From contig MKUP01000025.1 in the NCBI GenBank assembly GCA_001898625.1, forward strand, positions 124,001 to 188,000: a DNA stretch of 64,000 bases, read 5' to 3'. Every line of letters starts with the position of its first letter. Position 1 is the first letter of the stretch. The notes under the pieces are model-generated. The model made no database searches. It was not told the DNA's origin and saw nothing but the letters and a program-made list of their open reading frames with translations. This DNA is from Burkholderiales bacterium 67-32. GTDB taxonomy: Bacteria > Pseudomonadota > Gammaproteobacteria > Burkholderiales > Burkholderiaceae_B. Position numbers and translations under genes: made by a program. This document shows positions 1 through 8,275 of this stretch, one piece after another.

Positions 1-179
1 GCTGTCGACGATTGAATGTGTCGAATGTAAGTTCGAAGGAGCCTGGGTCGCCCCTGTCCCAAGGTAGCGCCCCTCGCCTCGCCCCTCCGTCTCTTCAATG
101 GATGAACCGCTGGCCGCCTCATCGGCCTTCGGTGTCAAGCGAAGGGCAAACAGCCGAGCGCAAGCCGCACACATTCTCG
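1..179. other. window edge, no gene supported
   Basis: This stretch lies downstream of the last gene of the leftward catabolic operon. An open frame crosses it on the plus strand, but it continues antisense through the alcohol dehydrogenase gene and looks like a shadow. I see no terminator hairpin, repeat or recognisable gene end here. Confidence 0.4.
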
Positions 180-1283
180 TTACCTTGCTGGTATCAGCGT
201 GATGTGGACGGCCTCCTTCCCGTCGTGGAGCTCTCTCCCCAAGGTGCGAATAGCTTCCGTTCCTTGATCCAAGGTAAAAAGGTGCGTACAAAGCTCTTTC
301 AAGATGTCCCCTTCTTCGCGAATCATTTCGATGGCCATGGCGGTCGACGTCCAACCCGCGCTCAGAACCCCGACCAGCTCGATCTCGCGCAGTACGACCT
401 TGTCAACGGGAAAGTCGTTCAGCTTGTTCTGGCCTTTCAGGCCCGCCAGAACGATCCGCCCGCCTCGCTTCACCATGTCGATCCCCTGGACAATCGGGGC
501 AACCGCGCCGGCGGAGACATCCAGCACCACATCGGCAAGCACACCGCCCGTAAGCTCGGCAACTCTGGCCACCGGATCTTCCTGCTGAACATCGATGACC
601 GCGGTGGCGCCAAGCTTGAGGGCCAGTTCCAGCCGCGCCTTGTCAGCCGTGGTACCGGTCACGATGATCTTGGAAGCTCCCGCCCGGCGCGCCGCTGCCG
701 CGGCCAGCAAGCCTCGCTGGCCTGGTCCGCAGATGACGACGGTCTTCCCCAATGCCGCTCCACCAATTTCGTACACCCACCGAATGGCGTTGGATAGAGG
801 ATTGACAAGCGACATCACGTCCGTCGGCACATCAGCCGGCAACTTGTGAATCATAGAACGAGGATGGAGATACACATGAGTGGCATACCCTCCCCACAAA
901 TGCGGCGAGGTCTCCACGTTCTGATATAAGCCGTAACCCATGTCGGATTGGCATCGCGTATAGGCTCCGCGTACGCAATCTTCACAGTGTCCGCAGGGAA
1001 TGATGGGCTCCACCGCTACGCGGTCGCCTTGTTTCACGCCCCAGCGGCGGGCGGCGGAGGCGCCGATCGTCTCGATGAACCCCATGATCTCGTGGCCGGG
1101 GATGATCGGCATGCCTCCGCCCCAATCCGCGAAATGCCCCAGCCACTGCTCATAGTCGGTGCCGCAAAGGCCACATGCCTCGACGCGAAGCAATGCGTCA
1201 TCATCTCCGGTCTCCGGCAGCGGAAACTCGCGTAGCTGGAAATTCCTGGGGGATTGCAGCACCAAGGCCAGTGCCTTGCTCAT
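180..1283 (-). CDS. zinc-dependent alcohol dehydrogenase (MDR family)
   Basis: A 367-residue NAD(P)-dependent medium-chain dehydrogenase, predicted to oxidise an alcohol intermediate in the cytoplasm. The sequence shows the catalytic-zinc region (CGLCGTDYE near residue 40, GHE near residue 65), the structural-zinc cysteines spaced C-x2-C-x2-C-x7-C (CGHCEDC near residue 100), and a Rossmann-type glycine motif (CGPGQRG) further on. The ATG at 1283 is preferred over one 15 bases upstream because GGAGAT sits five bases before it. It is the last gene of the operon running from 8058, 88 bases after the Rieske oxygenase gene. Which alcohol it acts on cannot be told from sequence. Confidence 0.88.
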   Translation of the reverse strand: MSKALALVLQSPRNFQLREFPLPETGDDDALLRVEACGLCGTDYEQWLGHFADWGGGMPIIPGHEIMGFIETIGASAARRWGVKQGDRVAVEPIIPCGHCEDCVRGAYTRCQSDMGYGLYQNVETSPHLWGGYATHVYLHPRSMIHKLPADVPTDVMSLVNPLSNAIRWVYEIGGAALGKTVVICGPGQRGLLAAAAARRAGASKIIVTGTTADKARLELALKLGATAVIDVQQEDPVARVAELTGGVLADVVLDVSAGAVAPIVQGIDMVKRGGRIVLAGLKGQNKLNDFPVDKVVLREIELVGVLSAGWTSTAMAIEMIREEGDILKELCTHLFTLDQGTEAIRTLGRELHDGKEAVHITLIPAR

Positions 1284-1371
1284 GTTGGATCTCCACATCT
1301 AGAAAAGCGCACCGCGTTACCTGTCATGGCACGCGGCAAATCGATCAAACCTGCAGGAAGACCCATGCGGC

Positions 1372-2694
1372 CTAGACGGGCGCCTCGGCCGTGGCCTGCG
1401 GAGCAAGCTCCGCCTGGTAGGCATCGACGAACTCGTCCATCTCCGCAAGCGGCGAGACGACGTCCAAAGGAATGACCGAGTATGCGGTGCCATCCTGGAT
1501 TGCCTGCCTGAACTCCGCCAAGCTGTCTTCGCTCTTCACGATGTCCAGGATCTTGCGGCGGGCGCGCACGATGGCAACGTCGGTTGCGACAAGGAACTCC
1601 TTGGAACGATCCACGATCCGTCCCTCGCTACCCTCAACGGCCAGCATTCCTTCCTGCATGGCCCGATCTTGATCGTTCAGGCCATGAATACCCGTAGGAC
1701 TGGACAGGCTTGCTCCTTCGCGGTCGATAAGATAGTTGTTCTCCGCCGTCCGAACGGGAACGAACGTATCGATGATCGTCCCGGTGTTGAGCCGGTGCGG
1801 CCTGTACTCCGACTCCGGCGGAAACGCCAGGCCTTTGCCTACGTAGTCCAGGAATGCCTGAGGAAGGTCTCCCTTGGTGTAGTAGTTGAAGTCCCAGGTA
1901 TAAGTGTTGTGATCGTCGATCGGAATGAAGGCACGTCCCCCGACCGGAAAATCCACGCTGGGAATCGAACTGAACGCCGGCGCCATGAACTGCGCGACCC
2001 GCCAATAGAACTGCTCGTCCGCCCTGCGGCGTGCGATAGCGAGCAGCCCTATGGGGGTAGCCTTGGCATAGAGCTTCGGAGTCAGGTCAACCGCTGAGTA
2101 CGGCCGATGCACCGGAGAGGTAGCGAGCGTCGACGGGTTGGTGTGAAGGATCGAGACATGTGAGCTATCAAGCTCACCCTCCATACCCTGGAGCCAATTT
2201 GACTCTTGAATCCAGACGGTCGCATTACGCTGCGACTTGGGAAGATCGATCCAGGGAAAGCGCGGAAAAGCTGGAGCTTCGCCTTCTCCCATGTACACCC
2301 ATACGATGTCCGCCTTTTCTACGGCCTTGTAGGACGTGATCCGCACCTTCTCGCAAACTGCCTTGTTCGACTCGTTGAGCATGTCCAGACATTGCCCTTT
2401 CACGTCGTACAGCCAGCCGTGGTAGTTGCAGCGTATTCCTTTTTGTTCGACCTTCCCGTAGAACAACGGCACCAGCCGATGCGCGCAATTCGCCTGAACT
2501 ATGCCGAGTTCACCCTGTCCGTCCCTGAAGGCCAGGAGCTCTTCACCGAGAAGCTTGATTCTTACGGGCGCACATCCCGCATGCGGCAGTTGAGAACTCA
2601 GCAATGCCGGGAGCCAGATCGACCGGAAAAGTGCTCCGACCTTGGTTCCGGGGCCGACCTGGGTCAACGTATCAGTTTGGTTTGGGTTCGCCAT
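1372..2694 (-). CDS. Rieske [2Fe-2S] aromatic ring-hydroxylating oxygenase, phthalate-dioxygenase type
   Basis: A 440-residue terminal oxygenase that would hydroxylate an aromatic or heteroaromatic ring, or demethylate a substrate. The N-terminal Rieske site is C70-x-H72-x16-C89-x2-H92. The mononuclear iron site begins at ELDSSHVSILH (D176, H179, H184). The opening VGPGTKVGALFRSIWLPALL and overall length resemble single-component alpha subunits of the phthalate 4,5-dioxygenase group. There is no beta subunit, ferredoxin or reductase gene nearby, so electrons must come from a reductase encoded elsewhere. It sits between the SDR and alcohol dehydrogenase genes in the Liv-type operon. Family is sure; substrate is unknown. 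Confidence 0.9.
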   Translation of the reverse strand: MANPNQTDTLTQVGPGTKVGALFRSIWLPALLSSQLPHAGCAPVRIKLLGEELLAFRDGQGELGIVQANCAHRLVPLFYGKVEQKGIRCNYHGWLYDVKGQCLDMLNESNKAVCEKVRITSYKAVEKADIVWVYMGEGEAPAFPRFPWIDLPKSQRNATVWIQESNWLQGMEGELDSSHVSILHTNPSTLATSPVHRPYSAVDLTPKLYAKATPIGLLAIARRRADEQFYWRVAQFMAPAFSSIPSVDFPVGGRAFIPIDDHNTYTWDFNYYTKGDLPQAFLDYVGKGLAFPPESEYRPHRLNTGTIIDTFVPVRTAENNYLIDREGASLSSPTGIHGLNDQDRAMQEGMLAVEGSEGRIVDRSKEFLVATDVAIVRARRKILDIVKSEDSLAEFRQAIQDGTAYSVIPLDVVSPLAEMDEFVDAYQAELAPQATAEAPV

Positions 2695-2712
2695 TTCTTA
2701 CCTCCTTCCTAA

Positions 2713-3486
2713 TCAGAGCGCCAGGAAACCGCCATCAACGGGCAGCACCACGCCTGTCACAAAACTTGCCAGCGGCGATGCAAGAAAGACCACCGGGCCT
2801 GCCATCTCCCTGGACTGGCCGAAGCGCTTCATCGGCGTGTGGGACAAGACGAACGCCACCCTGTCGGGATTCGCACGCGAAATCGCCGTTTGCGGCGTTT
2901 CGATGAAACCCGGCGCAACGGCGTTGACCCGGATATCGAATTTGGCCAGGTCGACCGCGAGTGACTTGGTCAACATCGCGACAGCTCCTTTACTTGCCGC
3001 GTATGCGCTCGTATCGTTGGGCGCCGCGGCAAAGGACTGGATGGACGCGAGATTGACGATGTTCCCGCGGGTGCGCTTGAGCTGCTCAAGGAATGCGGTC
3101 ACGCCGTGCATGATTCCGCCGACATTCACGGCCATGAGTTCCTCATAGGCTTTGAGTTGCTCGGCAGTTCCTATGACCCCCCGACGATGTATCCCCGCAT
3201 TGTTCACGAGAATCGAGATATTCCCCGTCAGTTGCCAAACGCGTTCGGCGACCAGAGGCGCCTCCTCCGCAACCGCGACGTTCCAATAGAGCGGCCATGC
3301 CGTGCCTCCCTCCTTGGCAATCTCCTCCGCGGTCGCCTCGGCGTTGGCAAGATTGATGTCGGTCACGACGACTTGCGCTCCCGCGCGTGCAAGACCGAAC
3401 GCGATGTCCTTGCCCATTCCCTGCCCGGCCCCTGTGACGACGGCAGCTTGCCCCGCCAAAAGTCCGACCTCACTCATTTTGTTCAT
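2713..3486 (-). CDS. short-chain dehydrogenase/reductase (SDR)
   Basis: A 257-residue NAD(P)(H)-dependent oxidoreductase of the classical SDR family. The cofactor motif TGAGQGMG lies at residues 18-25, NNAG at 95-98, the catalytic serine at 148 (NLAS), and the Y162-x3-K166 pair in YAASK. The ATG at 3486 is supported by AAGGA eight bases upstream; a second ATG at 3477 is possible. It lies between livF-like and the Rieske gene with short gaps (18 and 37 bases), so it most likely acts on the same compound. Such enzymes often oxidise cis-dihydrodiols or side-chain alcohols, but the sequence does not decide this. Confidence 0.9.
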   Translation of the reverse strand: MNKMSEVGLLAGQAAVVTGAGQGMGKDIAFGLARAGAQVVVTDINLANAEATAEEIAKEGGTAWPLYWNVAVAEEAPLVAERVWQLTGNISILVNNAGIHRRGVIGTAEQLKAYEELMAVNVGGIMHGVTAFLEQLKRTRGNIVNLASIQSFAAAPNDTSAYAASKGAVAMLTKSLAVDLAKFDIRVNAVAPGFIETPQTAISRANPDRVAFVLSHTPMKRFGQSREMAGPVVFLASPLASFVTGVVLPVDGGFLAL

Positions 3487-3523
3487 TGTTCCGTTCCTTC
3501 ACGTCAAGGTATAGGGCCAAGGC

Positions 3524-4219
3524 TCACAGCGTCAGCCACTGGCTGTGGACGCGTTCTTCGTCCCGCTTGAATTCATCGATGCCGAGCGTCTCCACGACCT
3601 TCCCCTTCGACAGCACCAACACTCTGTCAGACACGTTTGATGTCAGGTTCAAGTTCTGCTCGACCAATAGAATGGCTACTCCTTCGGCCTTCAAGCGGCC
3701 AATGACGTCGCCGATTTGCTCGACGACCTTGGGAGCCAATCCCTGAGTCGGCTCATCAAGCATCAATACGCGTACATCCGTCACCAAGGCACGAGCAATG
3801 GCCAACATCTGTTGCTCGCCGCCCGACAGCGCACGGCCCGGGTTCCTGATGCGGTTCTTTAGATTGGGGAACAAATCCAGGACACGTTCCTCGGTCCAGA
3901 CTCTTGGCGGTTTCCGCTGCCCTACCCTGAGGTTCTCGAGCACCGTCAGCGCTGGAAATATCTGACGCCCCTCCGGGACGTAACCTATGCCTGCTCGAAC
4001 CACCGAATGCACCGGCCTTCCGCTCAAATCGTCGTCATCCAGCACGACAGTCCCGGCGGCTTCGGGCAAAAGCCCCATGATCGCTTTCAACGTGGTGGTC
4101 TTCCCCACGCCGTTGCGGCCGATGATCGACGTCACCTCTCCCTTCGGTGCCTCGAGGTCTATCCCGAACAGGACCTTCCCGGATCCATAGCCGCCTTCAA
4201 GACTTTCAACTCGCAGCAT
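3524..4219 (-). CDS. livF: LivF-type ABC transporter ATPase
   Basis: A 231-residue cytoplasmic ATPase of a branched-chain-amino-acid-type (HAAT) importer. It has a Walker A motif (GRNGVGKTT), the signature LSGGEQQ and a Walker B segment ending in LMLDEPTQG, which is the LivF form. Its start overlaps the end of the livG-like gene by 14 bases, showing translational coupling. Since the operon also encodes ring oxygenation and dehydrogenases, the transporter more likely imports an aromatic acid or amide than leucine. The gene symbol is used for family only. Confidence 0.92.
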   Translation of the reverse strand: MLRVESLEGGYGSGKVLFGIDLEAPKGEVTSIIGRNGVGKTTTLKAIMGLLPEAAGTVVLDDDDLSGRPVHSVVRAGIGYVPEGRQIFPALTVLENLRVGQRKPPRVWTEERVLDLFPNLKNRIRNPGRALSGGEQQMLAIARALVTDVRVLMLDEPTQGLAPKVVEQIGDVIGRLKAEGVAILLVEQNLNLTSNVSDRVLVLSKGKVVETLGIDEFKRDEERVHSQWLTL

Positions 4220-4964
4220 GCCCGACTCCCAGATAAGCTTGCTGAACCGCAGGGCTTGCCTTCACCTCATCAGGACTGCCGTCCGCGATCTTTCGCCCCC
4301 GATCAAGCACCACGATCCGATGTGCCAAGCCGAAGACGACCTCCAGATCATGCTCGACCAATAGAACAGCCATCTCGCTACCCTGCAGCAGCGAATGAAG
4401 CAACTCGACCGTCCCTCGCGTTTCATCGAGCGACATGCCCTGCGTCGGTTCGTCCAACAGAACGAGCTTCGGATTAAGCGCCAATGCCGTGGCGATCTCG
4501 AGCAGGCGCTGATCCCCATGAGAGAGCACGCCAGCCGGGGAGGCTGCGTGACGCTGCAGCCGTACCTGGCCAAGCCAATGCATGGCCTCGTCGGTCGTAC
4601 GAGCGAGCATCGCCCTGGAGGGGATCGGATTCATACGGGAGGATTCACGTGCCTGGATGGTCAGCCGTACGTTCTCCACCGTGGTCAGGTCCGGATAGAG
4701 GCAGGTAATCTGATACGTCCGGCTCAATCCGCGCCGCGCCAGCGCGTGGGCGGCCAGGTGCTCGACCCGTTCTCCTCGGAAAGAGACCGTCCCCGCCGTC
4801 TTTTTGGTCGCGCCAGCGATAAGGTTGAAGACCGTGCTCTTACCCGCGCCATTCGGCCCGATCAACGCGACTACCTCTCCGGAAGCAACGGAAATATCGA
4901 CATCGCTGACCGCCGCAACGCCTCCCCACTTCTTTGTCAAACCCACACATTCAAGGAGTGACAT
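4206..4964 (-). CDS. livG: LivG-type ABC transporter ATPase
   Basis: A 252-residue ATPase partner of the LivF-like protein. Walker A is GPNGAGKST; the degenerate signature LSHGDQR and Walker B LVLLDEPTQGMS follow. A longer open frame extends to 5051, but the ATG at 4964 gives the standard LivG start (MSLLECVGLTKKW) and overlaps the livM-like stop by 14 bases. It lies in the transporter block HMGF in the canonical order. Confidence 0.92.
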   Translation of the reverse strand: MSLLECVGLTKKWGGVAAVSDVDISVASGEVVALIGPNGAGKSTVFNLIAGATKKTAGTVSFRGERVEHLAAHALARRGLSRTYQITCLYPDLTTVENVRLTIQARESSRMNPIPSRAMLARTTDEAMHWLGQVRLQRHAASPAGVLSHGDQRLLEIATALALNPKLVLLDEPTQGMSLDETRGTVELLHSLLQGSEMAVLLVEHDLEVVFGLAHRIVVLDRGRKIADGSPDEVKASPAVQQAYLGVGHAAS

Positions 4965-5913
4965 TGTCTGCCTCCATACGCTTTTCTTTCCGGCTGCTGA
5001 AGACAGACTGCAGGGATGTCTTGATTCCCCATAGCCCCTTGGGGGCGGCAATCACGACAGTGATGAAAAGAACCCCCATCACAAGCGGCCAACTGTCGGT
5101 TACCGCACTGAGTTGATGATGAGCCAGGACAAACAATGCAGCGCCGGCCATGGGCCCGATCAAGGTGCCCGCGCCGCCCAGGATGACCGCCATGATCACG
5201 TGGCCGGACAACATCCAGTGGAGAATCTCTGGCGAAACGAAAAGCAGGAAGCCAGCATGCAAGGAACCGGCTACTCCCGCCAGCGAATTGGATGCGACGA
5301 ACGCAACGACCCTGAGGGTACGCGGCTCATAGCCCACCGCACTGGCACGTCTTTCGTTTTCCCGGACTGCGACAATTGCCGTCCCCAGCGCCGACCTCAC
5401 AAAGCCCTTCGCAACGAAGAACAGACCCGCTACGACTATCAGCGTCAGCCAGTAGAAGCCTTCCCGTGATACGAATCCCTCGAATCCGAAAGGCCCGGCG
5501 TTCCGCACGAATCCCGTCAAACCATCGGATCCTCCAGTAACACTGTTCCATTTGAATACGATGGCGTACCCCAACTGCGCAAAAGCGAGCGTCAGCATGG
5601 CGAACGCCACGCCACTTGCACGCGTACACAGCCATCCGATAGGTACGGCCAACAGCGTGACCAAGACGAAAGAAACGAGAATCGCGGCCGGCACGGACCA
5701 ACCGTTCATCAAGGCGAATGCGGTGATATACGCCCCCACGCCATAGGTAAGAACATGCCCGAAGGAAAACATGCGGGCGTATCCCATCTGGATATCGAGG
5801 CTCATCGCGAACAGCGCAAAGATCAGGATCTCGGTCAGTAGAGATACCTGGAAACCTGGAAGCACGAAGGGCGCGGCTGCCAGCAGTCCTAGTACCGGGA
5901 TTGAGGCTTTCAT
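4951..5913 (-). CDS. livM: LivM-type ABC transporter permease
   Basis: A 320-residue inner-membrane permease with about eight to ten hydrophobic helices. The central part carries the EAA-like cytoplasmic loop typical of LivM (AVRENERRASAVGYEP). The ATG at 5913 overlaps the livH-like stop codon in a TGATG arrangement, so a GTG three bases upstream is less likely. It forms the channel with LivH. Confidence 0.92.
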   Translation of the reverse strand: MKASIPVLGLLAAAPFVLPGFQVSLLTEILIFALFAMSLDIQMGYARMFSFGHVLTYGVGAYITAFALMNGWSVPAAILVSFVLVTLLAVPIGWLCTRASGVAFAMLTLAFAQLGYAIVFKWNSVTGGSDGLTGFVRNAGPFGFEGFVSREGFYWLTLIVVAGLFFVAKGFVRSALGTAIVAVRENERRASAVGYEPRTLRVVAFVASNSLAGVAGSLHAGFLLFVSPEILHWMLSGHVIMAVILGGAGTLIGPMAGAALFVLAHHQLSAVTDSWPLVMGVLFITVVIAAPKGLWGIKTSLQSVFSSRKEKRMEADNVTP

Positions 5914-6782
5914 CACTCTTGCTCCCCAAAAAGACCGCCGGGACGGAAAAGAAGTACGCAGATCATCAGAATGTAGGTAATAACGAGAGCGAAATCCGGA
6001 AAGTAGAAGTTGCCGAAAGTCTGCGTGCCCGCAACCAGCAGGCTCCCCACCGCAGAACCGATGAAGCTCCCCATTCCGCCAATCATCACAATCACGAAAG
6101 AGTCGATGATGGCCGCACTTCCCATGCCGATGTAGCCTGTGATCAAGGGTACGGCCAGGTAGCCACCCAATCCGGCGAAACCGCAGCCCACAGCGAATGT
6201 GAGAGAACGGATGACGCCGACGTCGACCCCAAGCGCGTGAGTCATTTCCGCGTTCTGGGAGATGGCTCGGATGAGCAGCCCGAGTCGCGACCGAAGAATG
6301 ATGAAGGCCAGGGACAACAGGGCCACGGCACCGAATACGATGAGGAATGCGCGGTACATCGGGAACGGTTCATCCGCGACCCACAGCACTCCGGTAAGAA
6401 ACTCCGGCAGTTGTACGTCCCGGGTATTGGACCCCCAGATCAATCGCGTCAGCTCCGACAGCGCCAGTGCCCAGCCGAAGGTGATGAGCAGGAAACTGCT
6501 CGGATCGCGCTTGTAGAGCCGCCGCAGCAGGGAGAGCTCGAACACGCTGCCGATCAGCCCGGCCACGAGTGGAGCGGCGACCAGGCCAACCCAGAAGTTC
6601 TCGAAAAAATGTGCCGCGGAGATCCCTGCGTACGCGCCGAACATGTATAGCGCGCCATGAGCGAAGTTCATGATACGCATGATCCCGAAAATCAGTGTGA
6701 GCCCTATGGTCAGCATCGCAAGAAGCGATGCCATTGCCAGGGTGTTTAAAGCGAGATTGAGCCAGACTTGCCAAGAGCCCAT
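5913..6782 (-). CDS. livH: LivH-type ABC transporter permease
   Basis: A 289-residue inner-membrane permease of the LivH family. It opens with a hydrophobic segment that includes GLTLIFGIMRIMNFAHGALY, the hallmark of this family, and has a LivH-like ISQNAEMTHALGVDV cytoplasmic loop. It is the first transporter gene after the binding-protein gene, separated by a 64-base gap that contains a very GC-rich hairpin. It works with LivM, LivG and LivF. Confidence 0.92.
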   Translation of the reverse strand: MGSWQVWLNLALNTLAMASLLAMLTIGLTLIFGIMRIMNFAHGALYMFGAYAGISAAHFFENFWVGLVAAPLVAGLIGSVFELSLLRRLYKRDPSSFLLITFGWALALSELTRLIWGSNTRDVQLPEFLTGVLWVADEPFPMYRAFLIVFGAVALLSLAFIILRSRLGLLIRAISQNAEMTHALGVDVGVIRSLTFAVGCGFAGLGGYLAVPLITGYIGMGSAAIIDSFVIVMIGGMGSFIGSAVGSLLVAGTQTFGNFYFPDFALVITYILMICVLLFRPGGLFGEQE

Positions 6783-6799
6783 GGAAGATCCTTCAAGCT

Positions 6800-6822
6800 G
6801 CCCCCCCCGGGGCGGGGGCGGG
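6800..6822 (-). terminator. GC-rich intercistronic hairpin
   Basis: Between the binding-protein stop and the livH-like start lies a run of eight C followed by interrupted G runs, which can fold into a strong stem. There is no U-tract after it on the minus strand. Such stems often stabilise or attenuate messages so that the binding protein is made in excess over the permease; that role is an inference. Confidence 0.35.
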
Positions 6823-6846
6823 TGTCATGTTAAGCAGGGCGACTCG

Positions 6847-8058
6847 TTATATATCCTTGCGGCAGCCCGGTATCACCGCGTCAGATTGGTAGGTCGCGAT
6901 GATCTTTGCGGTGGGATACGGAACGTTGGGGTCCTTGTCCAGCCGCGCGACAAACACGGGCTGCTCGGCTTGATGATCACAAGCCCGCATCTTCACCCTT
7001 CCCTTGACGCTATCGATCTCGGCCCCTTCAAGAGCGGCTCTCACAGCAGATGCATCGGAAGACTTTGCCACACGAATTCCGTGCGCCAGGAACTCCAGAC
7101 ATTGCCAAGCCTCTCCGTCCCAGGTATCGGGAATGTCGTTGTACTCGGCTCTGAATGCCCGGACGAATTCGACGTTGGCCGGGGTGTCGTACGCGTAGTT
7201 GTATTGACTGATTCCATGGAGCCCGATCCCCGCATTTCCAAGGGGCTTTGTGTTGAGCAGATCCAGTACCTCGGTAACGATCTGCATGCGATCCGACAAG
7301 CGGTACTGCCCCGCCTGTTTCAGGAAAGCGGTGGCGTCATCCCCGCTCATCGCCACGTACAAGACATCGGGCCGCGCTTCGCGGATCCGCGAGATATAGC
7401 TGGAATAGTCCTTCGTTCCCAACGGGGTCAGCACGTTCCCGACAGTCTCCTTCTTCAGGTCGGTAATAAGCTTCTCGAACGTGGCCAAGCTGTTTTTTCC
7501 CCATGCATAGTCTTGCGCGATGGTGAAGAACTTGCGCTTCGGGGACTTCGCGAGCCACTCGGCGATCGTCCGGGCCCGCATCGGCCCCGATGTGCATGTG
7601 CGAAATGCATTGGGCACGAAATGGGTCGAGGTCAGCGATCCCACGCCGGCGATGGATGCAAGATACAAGGCGTTCCACTCCCCCAGCCGGGGCATCACGG
7701 CAAGTGATTCTCCACTGGAAATGATGCCCGTTATCAGACTTACACCACGCTTCTCGACGAGTTCGGTGGTCTTGCGTACGCATGCCGCGGGATCACCTTG
7801 CGTGTCTTCATATATGAATTGAATGGGCCGGCCACTGATGCCACCCTTGGCATTGGTGATCTTTTCAAACAAGCGGCACGTTCGTTGGATCTGCGCGCCC
7901 AAGGCAGACCAGTTCCCAGTAATCCCGGTAGGTACACCTACGCGGATTGCATCGCTCTGCGCGTACGCAGATTTGATGATGGAAGGAAAACCCAGCGATG
8001 CAGCGCCCGCCACCATACCGGCAGAGCCGGTCAAGAAAGTCCTACGCGAAATCGACAT
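6847..8058 (-). CDS. LivK-like ABC transporter substrate-binding protein (Tat signal)
   Basis: A 403-residue periplasmic receptor of the branched-chain-amino-acid-binding family (type I periplasmic fold). The ATG at 8058 is chosen because it is preceded by GGGGGTCG and because the product then begins with a twin-arginine signal, SRRTFLTG, a hydrophobic stretch and a likely AYAQ cleavage site near residue 34. A longer frame to 8127 would bury this signal. The mature part starts with IRVGVPTGITGNWSALG, typical of the family. It heads the operon that also encodes LivHMGF and the catabolic enzymes. The ligand is unknown. Confidence 0.9.
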   Translation of the reverse strand: MSISRRTFLTGSAGMVAGAASLGFPSIIKSAYAQSDAIRVGVPTGITGNWSALGAQIQRTCRLFEKITNAKGGISGRPIQFIYEDTQGDPAACVRKTTELVEKRGVSLITGIISSGESLAVMPRLGEWNALYLASIAGVGSLTSTHFVPNAFRTCTSGPMRARTIAEWLAKSPKRKFFTIAQDYAWGKNSLATFEKLITDLKKETVGNVLTPLGTKDYSSYISRIREARPDVLYVAMSGDDATAFLKQAGQYRLSDRMQIVTEVLDLLNTKPLGNAGIGLHGISQYNYAYDTPANVEFVRAFRAEYNDIPDTWDGEAWQCLEFLAHGIRVAKSSDASAVRAALEGAEIDSVKGRVKMRACDHQAEQPVFVARLDKDPNVPYPTAKIIATYQSDAVIPGCRKDI

Positions 8059-8117
8059 ACACGACCCCCAGTTCCAGTTACGTTTGACCGCCGATTTCAT
8101 GCTATCCGGCGCATTTC

Positions 8118-8146
8118 GATATGTCAACTAGGGTAGTTACGATATC
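8118..8146. promoter_or_regulatory. candidate operator, 13-3-13 inverted repeat
   Basis: The arms 8118-8130 and 8134-8146 match at 10 of 13 positions around a GGG centre, with a perfect inner core AACTA-GGG-TAGTT. The site lies 60 bases upstream of the operon's first start codon (8058). AACTAGGGTA is repeated at 8185-8194. The TAGTTA core recurs in the promoter region of the divergent MarR gene, which suggests a MarR binding site. Confidence 0.5.
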
Positions 8147-8159
8147 TATTTTTCAGAAC

Positions 8160-8175
8160 TTTCTGTGCACAGAAA
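8160..8175. promoter_or_regulatory. 16-base perfect palindrome
   Basis: TTTCTGTG followed directly by its reverse complement CACAGAAA lies between the amidase stop (8276) and the binding-protein start (8058). It could be an operator half-site pair, for example a Crp/Fnr-like or MarR-like site, or a weak intercistronic hairpin. It has no T-run typical of an intrinsic terminator. Confidence 0.35.
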
Positions 8176-8275
8176 CAGAGCAGAAACTAGGGTAAATACT
8201 CCCCAAAACAGCTCACTTTCCTGCACGTCATGAACCATTCAGGGCGCATTCCCAGACATGCAATTGCCCGCGAAA

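Noticed and set aside
12..797. 261-codon plus-strand open frame at the window start
   Set aside because: It is antisense to the alcohol dehydrogenase for most of its length, has no recognisable domain and its composition is that of a shadow frame.
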